The notes beneath the pieces are model-generated. The model searched no databases. It saw nothing but the letters and a program-made list of their open reading frames with translations, and had not been told where the DNA came from. DNA of 64,000 bases from Zwartia vadi (GTDB taxonomy: Bacteria; Pseudomonadota; Gammaproteobacteria; Burkholderiales; Burkholderiaceae_B), in assembly GCF_030410375.1 (NCBI RefSeq), contig NZ_JAUHHE010000015.1, positions 35,069-99,068 on the forward strand, given 5' to 3'. The position numbers and the translations under genes were made by a program. Position 1 is the stretch's first letter; every line of letters starts with the position of its first letter. Positions 8,861 through 18,133 of this stretch are shown here, piece after piece.

Positions 8861-10249
8861 GTGTCTGCCTCATCGACTTTTCCCTACGCAGCCTTTAAAG
8901 CCTACGACATTCGTGGCGTCGTTCCCACAGCCCTGAATGCCGAATTCGCCCGGCAACTCGGTCTGGGTTTGGCAGCGCGGGCACATGCCTGTGGGGTCAC
9001 GACCATGGTGGTTGGCCGCGATGGCAGACTCAGCAGCCCGGAACTCGCAGGCGCACTCCAGCAGGGCATGCGTGAAGGTGGCATCCACACGATTGATGTG
9101 GGCGAGGTCCCGACTCCACTGGTCTATTTTGCGGCCTACACACTCAAAACCGGTTCCGGTGTGGCTGTGACCGGCAGTCACAACCCGCCCGAATACAACG
9201 GCTTCAAAATGATGATGGGTGGTCAGACGCTTCATGGCGATGCAATCCTGGGTCTGCGTGACGAAGTCGCCGCAGGACCAGCCCGTGCCGCACAACCTGG
9301 CACCGCCTCGAGCGTCGATATTCTGACACCCTACCTGGCACGGATCCTTGGCGATATCAAGCTCAGCCGACCAATGAAGATCGCGATCGATTGCGGCAAC
9401 GGAGTGGCCGGCGCCGTCGCCCCCGCACTCTTTCGAGGTCTTGGCTGCGAGGTCACCGAGCTGTTTTGCCAGGTCGATGGCACCTTCCCCAACCACCACC
9501 CTGATCCGGCAGACCCCCACAACCTCGAGGATCTGATTCGCTGCGTACAAACGACTGACTGCGAAATCGGCCTGGCTTTTGATGGCGACGGTGATCGACT
9601 AGGTGTCGTGACCAAATCCGGACAAATCATCTGGCCCGATCGTCAATTGATCCTCTACGCCCGGGATGTCTTGCAGCGTTGTCCGGGTGAGACCATCATT
9701 TACGACGTCAAGTGCAGTCGTCATGTTGCCGAACAAATTCGCGCAGCGGGCGGCAAACCCCTGATGTGGCAAACTGGACATTCACTGATCAAAGCGAAAC
9801 TTGCCGAAACCGGCGCACCTCTTGCTGGCGAGATGAGTGGCCACGTCTTTTTCAAGGAACGCTGGTTTGGTTTTGACGACGGCCTCTACACGGGCGCCCG
9901 TTTGCTGGAGATCCTCTCAAGAGAGGTCAATCCCTCTGCAGTACTGGAAGCCCTGCCTCAAGGCGTATCGACCCCCGAACTCAAGCTTGAAATGCGCGAG
10001 GGCGAGCCCCACGCACTCATCAAGCGACTGCAAACCGAAGGCGTTTTTGCCGGTGCGACGGAAATCTTCAAAATTGATGGTCTACGGGCGGACTATGCCG
10101 ATGGCTTCGGTTTGGCACGCGCCTCCAACACGACTCCGGTTGTTGTCTTACGCTTTGAGGGCGACACCCCCGAGGCGCTTGAACGTATCAAAAAAGCATT
10201 CCGGGAACAGCTACTCTTACTTGCCCCCGCAGCCAAATTACCTTTTTAA
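8861..10249 (+). CDS. algC: Phosphomannomutase/phosphoglucomutase
   Basis: Interconverts hexose 6-phosphates and 1-phosphates, supplying GDP-mannose and UDP-glucose for lipopolysaccharide and exopolysaccharide. All four active-site loops are present: the phosphoserine loop TGSHNPPEYNGFK near residue 105, the metal loop DGDGDRLG near residue 240, the sugar-binding GEMSGHVFF near residue 325, and the phosphate-binding RASNTTPVVVLRFE near residue 425. The length of 462 matches AlgC/ManB enzymes. The start is GTG at 8861 with a TTGGAG ribosome site. pgi follows after 36 bp on the same strand, so the pair probably forms one transcript governing hexose phosphate flow. The enzyme family is certain; the preference for mannose or glucose cannot be read. 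Confidence 0.93.
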   Translation: MSASSTFPYAAFKAYDIRGVVPTALNAEFARQLGLGLAARAHACGVTTMVVGRDGRLSSPELAGALQQGMREGGIHTIDVGEVPTPLVYFAAYTLKTGSGVAVTGSHNPPEYNGFKMMMGGQTLHGDAILGLRDEVAAGPARAAQPGTASSVDILTPYLARILGDIKLSRPMKIAIDCGNGVAGAVAPALFRGLGCEVTELFCQVDGTFPNHHPDPADPHNLEDLIRCVQTTDCEIGLAFDGDGDRLGVVTKSGQIIWPDRQLILYARDVLQRCPGETIIYDVKCSRHVAEQIRAAGGKPLMWQTGHSLIKAKLAETGAPLAGEMSGHVFFKERWFGFDDGLYTGARLLEILSREVNPSAVLEALPQGVSTPELKLEMREGEPHALIKRLQTEGVFAGATEIFKIDGLRADYADGFGLARASNTTPVVVLRFEGDTPEALERIKKAFREQLLLLAPAAKLPF

Positions 10250-10285
10250 CGCTGCGCGTCTGACACTTACCTCACACTGGATCCT

Positions 10286-11851
10286 ATGCCTTCTCTGTCA
10301 AACAGCTCCGCGTGGAAGCAGTTTTCACAAGCTGTGCTGAGCAGCCCCTCCAAGCCTGACTCACTGAGAGTGATCGAAGCAGCCGGGCTTGAAGTCGACC
10401 TCACGACACAAAGAAGCTCGGCGGCGCTGACACAGGCCGCTCAGGCGCTGCTTGAGCAACAAGGCTTTGAACAGTACCGTCGCGACCTCTTTGAGGGCGC
10501 AACGATTAATTGGACCGAACAACGCGCCGCATGGCACACCGCCTTGCGGGCTGCTGCCCCACCGGAAGCGGTGGCCGATGCCGTGCTCACCGAACGCGCG
10601 CGTCTGGCTAAATTTGTCGAGGATGTGAATGCCCGTAACCAATACCGTAACGTGGTGCATTTGGGTATAGGGGGGAGTGACTGGGGGCCCCGGCTGGCCT
10701 TTGATTCGCTTGCTGGTGCAGGGACTCGACGCAACTTGAGATTCGCCTCAAACGTCGATGCGCATGCCATTACCGCAGCACTCGAGGGACTGGATGCGCA
10801 CGATACCCTGGTGATCATTTCCTCCAAATCATTCACCACAACAGAATCTCTTGCAAATGCTGCCTGTGCAATAGACTGGTTGCGTGCAAATGGGGTTGCA
10901 GATCCACTGGATCACTTCGCCGCAGTGACAGCCAATCCCAAAGCCGCGCGCGACTTTGGCATCCACGATGAACGTATTTTTCAATTTTGGGACTGGGTAG
11001 GCGGTCGCTACTCACTCTGGTCGTCCATTGGCCTGCCAATCGCTTTGGGGCTGGGGATCGAGGCGCTCAATGAATTGCGCGCGGGTGCCGCAGCCATGGA
11101 TGACCACTTTCTCCACGCACCTTTTGAGCAGAACGCCCCCGTGCAGATGGCACTAAGTGCCGTCGCCAATCGCAGTGTGCTGGGTTACGGTTCTTTTGCC
11201 CTATGCCCGTACGATGCGCGCTTAGGTAGCCTCGTCCCCTGGTTACAACAGCTTGAAATGGAGTCTCTCGGCAAAGCCACGCTGCGCGATGGCTCAGCCC
11301 TGGATGTCCCCAGCAGTCCGGTTGTCTGGGGCATGCCGGGCACAGATGGCCAGCATACTTTTTTTCAATGGCTGCATCAGGATGGCAAGGGCGCACCCGT
11401 CGACTTTATTCTTTGTGCCGTACCGGATCACCGTCATTCACGACACCACAGACTATTGATCGCCAACTGTTTAGCGCAACGCTCCGCCTTACTAGAGGGC
11501 AAGTCTTTCGAGCAATCGCTTAAAGAAGTCAGCAAAACAGAAAAAGATCCCGAGAAAGCCGCAACGCTCGCCCGTCATCACGTACATCCAGGCGGGCGCC
11601 CCTCCACGCTCATCGTGCTGCCCAGGCTCGAGGCCAGACAACTCGGCGCACTGCTTGCGCTGTATGAGCACAAAGTCTTTACAGAAGGTGTGCTTTGGGG
11701 AATCAACCCTTTTGACCAGTGGGGCGTTGAGTTTGGCAAACGGCTGGCTGGCGATATCGAACGACGGCTAGATGCGCTCGGTAGCGACCCGGCAGTCAGT
11801 CCATATGATCCCTCAACTGCGTATTGGGTACGCAAACTCGCAAGTGGTTGA
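10286..11851 (+). CDS. pgi: Glucose-6-phosphate isomerase
   Basis: Interconverts glucose 6-phosphate and fructose 6-phosphate in the cytoplasm. Family motifs are visible in order: VHLGIGGSDWGPRLA near residue 127, VIISSKSFTTTES near residue 174 (phosphate-binding loop), GGRYSLWSSIGLPIAL near residue 235, SLGKATLRDGSALDVPSSPVVWG, and near the end KVFTEGVLWGINPFDQWGVEFGK, which holds the C-terminal catalytic Lys region. Its 521 residues fit the short bacterial form. It follows the hexose phosphate mutase after 36 bp and runs into the convergent sugar-nucleotide dehydrogenase remnant with only seven bases between. Confidence is very high. Confidence 0.97.
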   Translation: MPSLSNSSAWKQFSQAVLSSPSKPDSLRVIEAAGLEVDLTTQRSSAALTQAAQALLEQQGFEQYRRDLFEGATINWTEQRAAWHTALRAAAPPEAVADAVLTERARLAKFVEDVNARNQYRNVVHLGIGGSDWGPRLAFDSLAGAGTRRNLRFASNVDAHAITAALEGLDAHDTLVIISSKSFTTTESLANAACAIDWLRANGVADPLDHFAAVTANPKAARDFGIHDERIFQFWDWVGGRYSLWSSIGLPIALGLGIEALNELRAGAAAMDDHFLHAPFEQNAPVQMALSAVANRSVLGYGSFALCPYDARLGSLVPWLQQLEMESLGKATLRDGSALDVPSSPVVWGMPGTDGQHTFFQWLHQDGKGAPVDFILCAVPDHRHSRHHRLLIANCLAQRSALLEGKSFEQSLKEVSKTEKDPEKAATLARHHVHPGGRPSTLIVLPRLEARQLGALLALYEHKVFTEGVLWGINPFDQWGVEFGKRLAGDIERRLDALGSDPAVSPYDPSTAYWVRKLASG

Positions 11852-11858
11852 TGTAGTC

Positions 11859-13132
11859 CTATAGCCTTAAGTCAGTTTGCTCTGCCGGGAAAATATATTT
11901 CAAGTCATATAACACGTGCTCAGGCTTACCCAGCGCACGGATCGCTTCGATCCCCATTTCAACAAACTGTCGATGGGCAACTGCCAGAATGATGGCATCG
12001 TAAGCACCCTTTTCCGGGATATTCACAGGATGTACGCGATGCTCATGCGCGGCCTCTTGCGGATCGATCCAAGGATCGTACACATCCACATCGACGTGAT
12101 ATTCCTCAAGCTCTCGCACGACGTCGACCACACGCGTATTGCGTAGGTCCGGGCAGTTTTCTTTGAAGCTGAATCCCATGACCAATACGCGCGCACCTTC
12201 AACATGAATGCGACTCCGCGTCATGGCTTTGACGAGTTGGGCGACTACATAACTACCCATACTGTCATTGATCCGGCGCCCGGCGAGAATAATTTCCGGA
12301 TAGTAGCCAATCGACTGTGCCTTGTGCGTCAAATAATAAGGATCGACGCCAATGCAGGCCCACCCACCAGTCCAGGCCTGAAGGGCAGAAAGTTCCATTT
12401 AGTGCCTGCGGCAGTCAAAACATCTTCAGTGTCTATACCAAGACGATTAAAGATTCTTGCAAATTCATTGATCAAAGCAATGTTCACATCGCGCTGGGTA
12501 TTCTCGATGACTTTGGCAGCCTCCGCCACCTTGATGCTGGGTGCGCAATGCGTTCCCGCCACAACAACAAGGCGATACAGCTCATCCACTAATTTCGCAA
12601 TTTCGGGGGTGGAGCCAGAAGTGACCTTTTTAATCGTCGTCACCCGACGCGCTTTATCACCCGGATTGATACGCTCTGGGCTATAGCCAGCAAAAAAATC
12701 TTGATTGAATCGCAAGCCAGAGACGCGCTCCAGCACTGGCACACACACATCTTCGGTCACGCCTGGATAAACCGTCGACTCATAAATGACGAGATCACCT
12801 TTTTTCAGAGCACGGCCAATCGTTTCACTGGCAAGAATCAAAGGCGTCAGATCTGGCTGCTTGTAGGCATCGATCGGCGTTGGCATCGTCACGATAAAGG
12901 TATTCGCCTCGCGCAGCGCTTCGGGATCTGCGGTGTAGCGCAAACCCGTTGCAAGCGCCAGTTCCGCGGAATCGACCTCAAGTGTGTGATCGTGACCTTT
13001 TTTAAGCGCCTCGATGCGCGTCAAATTGATGTCAAAACCAATCACCGGAAGCTGTTTACCGAACTCAACCGCCAACGGTAGCCCCACATAGCCCAGGCCG
13101 ACTACTGCCAACTTTACGTCTTGAATGTGCAA
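11859..13132 (-). pseudogene. UDP-sugar 6-dehydrogenase (WbpA/VipA type), frameshifted at the catalytic cysteine
   Basis: Nucleotide-sugar dehydrogenases of this class oxidise UDP-GlcNAc or UDP-GalNAc to the uronic acid for surface polysaccharide. The N-terminal part holds the Rossmann motif [20 protein letters not shown], then [15 protein letters not shown] and [16 protein letters not shown]; the C-terminal part continues with [38 protein letters not shown] and DPWIDPQEA in the next frame. The family motif is GGHCIGVDP; here one base is missing in the His codon (between 12357 and 12358), so the first frame reads into a stop at 12329. With the base restored the protein would be about 424 residues, the normal size. 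No ATG fits; a TTG at 13132 with upstream GGAGAG is the likely start. It could be a true pseudogene or a sequencing error. Confidence 0.85.
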
Positions 13133-13231
13133 GTCACTCTCCAACTCGATCCACGCTCGCAGGCACAACACCTTTGTTTGAACGCTGAGTACGAGATCAT
13201 AAAGGCTTAAGAAATAAAAAAAAGCCCACGA

Positions 13232-13266
13232 AAAAAAAAGCCCAAGACTTTGCAGTCTTGGGCTAA
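13232..13266 (-). terminator. Strong intrinsic terminator on the minus strand
   Basis: An 11-bp perfect stem, AGCCCAAGACT with AGTCTTGGGCT around a short loop, is followed on the minus strand by nine T residues, then a second GGGC-T7 run. It lies between coq7 and the sugar-nucleotide dehydrogenase, about 100 bases before the latter's start, so it would stop any transcript arriving from upstream. Confidence 0.9.
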
Positions 13267-13455
13267 ATCCACCAAAGGAGGAGGGTGGAGGAGACAACCT
13301 TGGCAAGTTCAGGAAACCTCGAGGGTCTCAGCGAATGAATCAGTGTTGGGCTAGTCAACCACTGCGTAACAGCTATGTAACCAACAAAACTAAAAACCGG
13401 CTACTGGTAAACACTAGCAATCAGATTCAACACACTCATGACTGAACTTCCATAA
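13232..13455 (-). ncRNA. Candidate small RNA or long leader with anti-Shine-Dalgarno motifs
   Basis: This stretch has no convincing protein. On the minus strand a possible promoter (TTGCAA, 17 bp, TAATAT at about 13463-13490) is followed by ~220 bases containing two CTCCTCC motifs (13273-13293), one in the loop of a CCACC/GGTGG hairpin, and ending in the strong terminator at 13232-13266. C/U-rich loops complementary to ribosome sites are a hallmark of several bacterial sRNA families. Alternatively it is an attenuated leader of the dehydrogenase gene. The remaining bases to 13567 are AT-rich and show nothing else. Confidence 0.4.
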
Positions 13456-13567
13456 ACAAATATTAGCTGAAAAGTTGGTGCGTTGCAAGAATATTTATCA
13501 ATCCGTATAAAAAATAAGTGATTTCAATATTTTGATGCATTGCAACAACACTTAAAGATCAACAAAC

Positions 13568-14296
13568 CTAAATCCTGTACGCGGTCCCCGTCATGACCTT
13601 TGCCATCAAGCGCATGACAGCGCGTACCGGCTGTGCAAGCGCCTCGGCACCCCGATACTCCGCGCTGACGCGATGCTTGATCTCGTCTTCTTTCATTTGC
13701 TCCACGATCGCTCTTGAGCGCGCATCTGTTGGTGGCAATTCAGTGAGATGGCTGTCTAGGTGCGCCTCAACTTGGCGTTCGGTTTCCGCCATAAATCCTA
13801 AACTTTTCGCAGCCCCCGCTCGACTGGCAAGCGCGCCCAAGGCGAAAGAGCCTGCATACCAAAGCGGATTCAAGAGGCTCGGACGGCTGTCAAGCTCTTT
13901 GAGACGCTGAGCACACCAGCCCAAATGATCAACCTCCTCTGAGGCGGCCGCCAAAAAAAACTCAGCACTCTCGACATTCTGGACCGCTGCAGCCTGACCG
14001 CGATAAAGCGCTTGCGCGCAAACCTCGCCCACGTGATTGACTCGCATCAATCCTGCCGCATGGCGCTTGGACTCGACATCCATCTGCGCATCATCGTCCT
14101 GCCTGAGCGGACCGGCGGGATTGGGGCGCGACGCGGTCACTCCCGCCCCGAGGACTTGCAAAGCGACATCGATTTCAGCAATAAACGGGTCCAGCAACCC
14201 GTGTCTGCGCATCAGGCGAGGCGCACTGATTGCGCGTGACCCGGTGGCTTCGGTCGCCGGGGGTGTTGAGGACGTTGGTATTGGGAGGCGATCCAT
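13568..14296 (-). CDS. coq7: Demethoxyubiquinone hydroxylase
   Basis: Di-iron monooxygenase that adds the last ring hydroxyl in ubiquinone synthesis at the inner membrane. Iron ligands follow the ferritin-like E...ExxH...E...ExxH scheme: GLMRVNHVGEVCAQALY near residue 90, ASEEVDHLGWCAQRL near residue 120, GFMAETERQVEAHL near residue 172, and MKEDEIKHRVSA near residue 205. At 242 residues it is in the usual range, with a variable Pro/Thr-rich N-terminus. I start at the ATG 14296 rather than a TTG five codons upstream. It is divergent from osmC, and a strong terminator lies ~300 bases downstream. Confidence is high. Confidence 0.95.
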   Translation of the reverse strand: MDRLPIPTSSTPPATEATGSRAISAPRLMRRHGLLDPFIAEIDVALQVLGAGVTASRPNPAGPLRQDDDAQMDVESKRHAAGLMRVNHVGEVCAQALYRGQAAAVQNVESAEFFLAAASEEVDHLGWCAQRLKELDSRPSLLNPLWYAGSFALGALASRAGAAKSLGFMAETERQVEAHLDSHLTELPPTDARSRAIVEQMKEDEIKHRVSAEYRGAEALAQPVRAVMRLMAKVMTGTAYRI

Positions 14297-14435
14297 GGTG
14301 AAACATTCCAAGCAGCAATGCCCGGTATCTTAACGCCCTTGCGCACAAAATAGCCCTAAAGCACAAAAGCAGGTTCACAAGAGCTTTCAGGCCTCTTTCC
14401 GTTTATCATTCTTGCTTCTACGCAGGGGATCAAAC

Positions 14436-14876
14436 ATGGAAGTCAGAATTGATTGGGGCGGGCCGGACGGCATGCTCTTCGTTGGCCAGACAGGCACAGG
14501 TCACATCGCCGCAATGGATGGCGCACCGGAAGGTGGCGGCCATAATCTCGCCCCAAGACCCATGGAACTGTTGCTAGTAGGGACTGGTGGCTGCACGGCT
14601 TACGATGTCGTGCTGATACTCAAGCGCGGACGACATGCAATTACCGGTTGCTCTGTGAAGCTACAAGCCGAGCGTGCGGAAACGGATCCAAAAGTCTTCA
14701 CGAAGATTCACTTTGTCTTTACGGTCACGGGAAGCAATCTTCCGCGTGCCGCCGTTGAGCGCGCGATCGCGCTCTCTCATGAAAAATATTGCTCAGCCTC
14801 CGCCATGCTTGCGCACACTGCCGAGATCACCTGGTCCGCAGACATCGTAGACACTGCCCTTCCCTCATCGACTTGA
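14436..14876 (+). CDS. OsmC/YhfA-family redox protein
   Basis: A 146-residue OsmC-like protein. The two reactive cysteines of the family are present: [14 protein letters not shown] near residue 55 and [11 protein letters not shown] near residue 120, positioned to reduce organic hydroperoxides with a thiol partner. The sequence [13 protein letters not shown] is typical of the YhfA subgroup rather than of classical OsmC or Ohr, so the natural substrate is uncertain. The ATG at 14436 has AGGGG upstream. It is transcribed divergently from coq7 and precedes thyA by only 14 bp, suggesting a shared transcript osmC-thyA-folA-DUF945. Confidence 0.88.
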   Translation: MEVRIDWGGPDGMLFVGQTGTGHIAAMDGAPEGGGHNLAPRPMELLLVGTGGCTAYDVVLILKRGRHAITGCSVKLQAERAETDPKVFTKIHFVFTVTGSNLPRAAVERAIALSHEKYCSASAMLAHTAEITWSADIVDTALPSST

Positions 14877-14890
14877 TCATAAAATTTCCT

Positions 14891-15685
14891 ATGAACCAGT
14901 ACGAAACCTTTATGCGCCACGTCTACACCACAGGCGTCAACAAAACCGATCGAACCGGTACCGGCACACGATCTGTCTTTGGTTATCAGATGCGCTTTGA
15001 TCTTTCGAAAGGTTTTCCTCTGGTGACAACCAAAAAACTTCACACCCGAAGTATTTTTGTCGAGCTGCTCTGGTTCCTGAGGGGTGATTCAAATGTCCGA
15101 TGGCTTCAGGAAAACGGCTGCACGATCTGGGATGAGTGGGCGCGCGAAGACGGCGATCTCGGGCCCGTTTATGGCGTGCAATGGCGCTCCTGGCCCACGC
15201 CTGACGGTGGCCATATCGATCAGATTTCACAAGTACTTGAACAAATTCGCAAAACGCCCGACTCGCGAAGACTAATTGTGTCCGCGTGGAATGTGGGTGA
15301 AATCAAAAATATGGCGTTGCCTCCCTGCCATGCGTTTTTTCAGTTTTATGTCGCGGAGGGCAAACTTTCTTGCCAACTCTATCAACGCAGCGCAGACATT
15401 TTCCTTGGTGTGCCTTTCAATATCGCAAGCTATGCCCTCCTGACACATATGGTCGCACAGCAGTGCAACCTCGAGGTCGGTGACTTCATTTGGACGGGTG
15501 GGGACTGCCACATTTACAGCAATCACTTCGAGCAGGTCGAGCTGCAACTGTCGCGTGAACCCCACCCTTATCCAAGGCTCGTCATTCAACGTAAACCTGA
15601 TTCACTTTTTGATTATCGCTACGAAGATTTCGTGATCGAGGATTACGCGCACCATCCGCATATCAAAGCGCCCGTAGCCGTCTAA
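14891..15685 (+). CDS. thyA: Thymidylate synthase
   Basis: Methylates dUMP to dTMP using methylene-tetrahydrofolate, leaving dihydrofolate. At 264 residues it is exactly the length of the E. coli enzyme. Landmarks: [20 protein letters not shown] at residues ~16-35 with the phosphate-binding Arg, the catalytic Cys in [12 protein letters not shown] near residue 146, the substrate segment [20 protein letters not shown], and the [22 protein letters not shown]-terminus that closes the site. The ATG at 14891 begins [11 protein letters not shown] as in homologues. folA follows after 36 bp, so the enzyme making dihydrofolate and the one recycling it are encoded together. Confidence is very high. Confidence 0.98.
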   Translation: MNQYETFMRHVYTTGVNKTDRTGTGTRSVFGYQMRFDLSKGFPLVTTKKLHTRSIFVELLWFLRGDSNVRWLQENGCTIWDEWAREDGDLGPVYGVQWRSWPTPDGGHIDQISQVLEQIRKTPDSRRLIVSAWNVGEIKNMALPPCHAFFQFYVAEGKLSCQLYQRSADIFLGVPFNIASYALLTHMVAQQCNLEVGDFIWTGGDCHIYSNHFEQVELQLSREPHPYPRLVIQRKPDSLFDYRYEDFVIEDYAHHPHIKAPVAV

Positions 15686-15721
15686 CGCCTGACTTAACCA
15701 AGCCCACAAGGCCCGACTCCC

Positions 15722-16225
15722 ATGCAGCTTTACTTGATCGTCGCCTACGCACTGAATCGTGTCATTGGACGAGACAACGCTCTGCCCTGGAAGCTGCCAA
15801 GTGACCTGGCACACTTCAAGCGCACGACGCTTGGACACCCTGTCATCATGGGGCGCAAGACATGGGAATCACTTGGCAGGCCGTTACCCGGCAGGCGTAA
15901 TATCGTCATTACGAGAAATCCTGATTTTCATGCCTCTGGTGCGGAGTGTGTGAGCAGCCTTGCGCAAGCCATTGCTTGTTTACAGGACGTGGACCGGGCC
16001 TTTGTGATCGGTGGCGCGCAGATCTATCATGAGGCACTTGCATTTGCTCAAGAGATCATCGCCACAGAGGTATTAGAGAACGTTGAAGGCGACGCCCATT
16101 TTGCACCTTTAAACAAGGATCAGTGGACCGAAACCTCCAGAACACACTATCCGGAGGAAAATGGATTGCGTTTCGATGTCGTACATTATCGGCGTGTGCA
16201 TCCCGAACAGTTGGAACGAACATGA
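15722..16225 (+). CDS. folA: Dihydrofolate reductase
   Basis: Reduces dihydrofolate to tetrahydrofolate with NADPH, recycling the product of the adjacent thymidylate synthase. The N-terminus AYALNRVIGRDNALPWKLPSDLAHFK contains the Met20-type loop and the catalytic acidic residue (Asp in PSDLAHF). GRKTWESLGRPLPGRRNIVITR binds NADPH, and AFVIGGAQIYHEAL is the second cofactor motif. The length of 167 residues is normal for chromosomal FolA. Its TGA stop overlaps the ATG of the DUF945 gene (ATGA), indicating translational coupling. Confidence is very high. Confidence 0.97.
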   Translation: MQLYLIVAYALNRVIGRDNALPWKLPSDLAHFKRTTLGHPVIMGRKTWESLGRPLPGRRNIVITRNPDFHASGAECVSSLAQAIACLQDVDRAFVIGGAQIYHEALAFAQEIIATEVLENVEGDAHFAPLNKDQWTETSRTHYPEENGLRFDVVHYRRVHPEQLERT

Positions 16226-18123
16226 AGAGAAAGCTCGTCGCAGTGACTGCTCTCGTGGCGACAGCCATTGCCGCATATTGTGGGGCAAGCCTGTGGTCAG
16301 GCTTTAAGATCCAGTCGCAATCCTATGCGGCCGTCGATGCCATCAATCTTCATCTGGCCCGCACGTGGCCAGAGCAAGTCCGCCTGTCGGCCCGCGATTA
16401 CCAAAGAGGTATTTTTTCCACTGAAGCTTCCTACGTTCTCACCCTTCCAGGTCTTAAGGAATCTGATCCCCAACAAAAGCGAGAGATTCTTTTTATCAAC
16501 CGTATCGCCCATGGGCCCTTTCCCTTTAAAAATTTGCTCTCCGGTGATTTCAGTCCCGTAGGCGCCATGATTGAAACAGTCAGTGCGCCAACGCCTTGGA
16601 TCGAGCAATTGACAAAGGCCAACTCTGAGCAGCCACTTTTGAGCGGTCAGACGCGCGTTGGCACGAACGGTGTTGCAAGTTTGAATTGGTCAGCAACGCC
16701 TGCAGAATTCTCTCAAGATGCTTTGCGGGTCAAGTTCGGCGGTGCCACGCTTACGGCGGAAATCGGTCCGAGATTCAAAAGCAGAAGTGGGACGCTGGCA
16801 CTTGAGTCACTCAACATGACCAATGGACAGACCACGCTTGATCTCAACACAGTCAAGGTCCGCCTGGAAGCGCAGCTCGATTCATCGGGATTACCTATTG
16901 GCATTCACTCCCGTGAGATCGGTCGACTGACGTGGACATCGGTCAATGCTCCCACAATTGAACTGGAAAAATTCAAATTTCGCAGTGCGCTCTCGCGCAC
17001 GGATGACGAGCTGAGTGGCGCGACTGAAATCAACATTAGTGAGCTGGGGATCGCCCAGAACAAACTTGGCGCGCTTAGACTTGCGCTCACCTATGACAAC
17101 CTGAGCGACCGCGACCTTTCTCCTTTGCTTGAGCTCTACAACCGCACCCTGATTCGCGTGATGCTCAATATTCTTGCTCCTGAGCCGCTCAGTACCGCCG
17201 AAATCAAAAAAATCTGGGTCTATGTTCAAGGCCTGCTCAAAAACAACCCAAGCATTCGTATCGAACCGCTTGCTTGGGAAACTTCCTCAGGAAAAAGTCA
17301 GCTCAACCTGAGCACAACTTTCCGGGGCGCTGAACTGGCTTCAGGTGGCATTGGCTTGCGCGAAAGTCCAATCGACACACTCGATGCGACGCTGACGATT
17401 TCACAATCGATGGTCAATGCTCTCATTCTGCAAAGCGTTCAAACCCCGGGCACCTCTCCTGCCAAGGCGAAAAGCCTGGCGGATCGCGAAGCGAAAAGAC
17501 TCGCGGATATGGCTTTCCAGCTCAAACTCGGACGGGTTCAAAACGGCCGTCTCGTCACCCATTTCAACGTCCAAGAAGGCGAGTTGCGTATCAATGGGCA
17601 ACGCACTCCTCCAGAACCCATCCTAAAGGTTCTAAGCACGCTATTGCCGTCCAAGCTTTACACCAGTCAGGCCACTTCCGGACAGGAAGGACCTGATGAG
17701 GCCTTATCTCTTCAGCATTTGGATCCTGCGGTATTAGGCGCCATCCTGAGTGACTCAGAATTCACCTACGAGGAATCCAGAGATGCCGATGGCGACCTTG
17801 TTCTTAAAGTGACGCCAGGCGACTCTGGTGCGCAGAGCATCGAGATTATTTTTAGTGGTTGCCGCAAGGATCCAACTTGCGAAGACGTCCTGCTGCGTGC
17901 AACTTACTCATCTGAACATGTGGCCGCACTCAAGTTCGTCAATGGCTGGAACCTGCGGAATCGTTGGGCGCGAGTCTATGTCAAAGAATCTGGCGCCCCC
18001 GTTTTGGAAATGGATATCAGCACCTACGGGGGTATTGGTCAAGATGCGATTGAAGGCATGGTCAGTACCTTCTTTAAACTCGTGAGGGAGTTTTCGGCAG
18101 AACTCAAGTCTGCCGAAAAGTAA
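16222..18123 (+). CDS. DUF945 (YdgA-like) envelope protein
   Basis: A 633-residue protein beginning MKRKLVAVTALVATAIAAYCG, a single N-terminal membrane anchor or signal, followed by a large soluble periplasmic region. GFKIQSQSY...AVDAINLHLARTW and the pattern of beta-rich segments match the YdgA/DUF945 family, whose members are inner-membrane-anchored and of unknown biochemical role. A KSLADREAKRLADMAFQLKLGRV segment near residue 415 is also typical. The start at 16222 overlaps the folA stop, so it is translated with folA. It converges with gcvP. The family assignment is fairly sure; no function can be named. Confidence 0.75.
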   Translation: MKRKLVAVTALVATAIAAYCGASLWSGFKIQSQSYAAVDAINLHLARTWPEQVRLSARDYQRGIFSTEASYVLTLPGLKESDPQQKREILFINRIAHGPFPFKNLLSGDFSPVGAMIETVSAPTPWIEQLTKANSEQPLLSGQTRVGTNGVASLNWSATPAEFSQDALRVKFGGATLTAEIGPRFKSRSGTLALESLNMTNGQTTLDLNTVKVRLEAQLDSSGLPIGIHSREIGRLTWTSVNAPTIELEKFKFRSALSRTDDELSGATEINISELGIAQNKLGALRLALTYDNLSDRDLSPLLELYNRTLIRVMLNILAPEPLSTAEIKKIWVYVQGLLKNNPSIRIEPLAWETSSGKSQLNLSTTFRGAELASGGIGLRESPIDTLDATLTISQSMVNALILQSVQTPGTSPAKAKSLADREAKRLADMAFQLKLGRVQNGRLVTHFNVQEGELRINGQRTPPEPILKVLSTLLPSKLYTSQATSGQEGPDEALSLQHLDPAVLGAILSDSEFTYEESRDADGDLVLKVTPGDSGAQSIEIIFSGCRKDPTCEDVLLRATYSSEHVAALKFVNGWNLRNRWARVYVKESGAPVLEMDISTYGGIGQDAIEGMVSTFFKLVREFSAELKSAEK

Positions 18124-18133
18124 CCCTTTACTC

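Noticed and set aside
13133..13306. N-terminal extension of the dehydrogenase through the terminator hairpin
   Set aside because: The extension translates a terminator and T-runs and has no similarity to the family; the TTG at 13132 gives the normal N-terminus.
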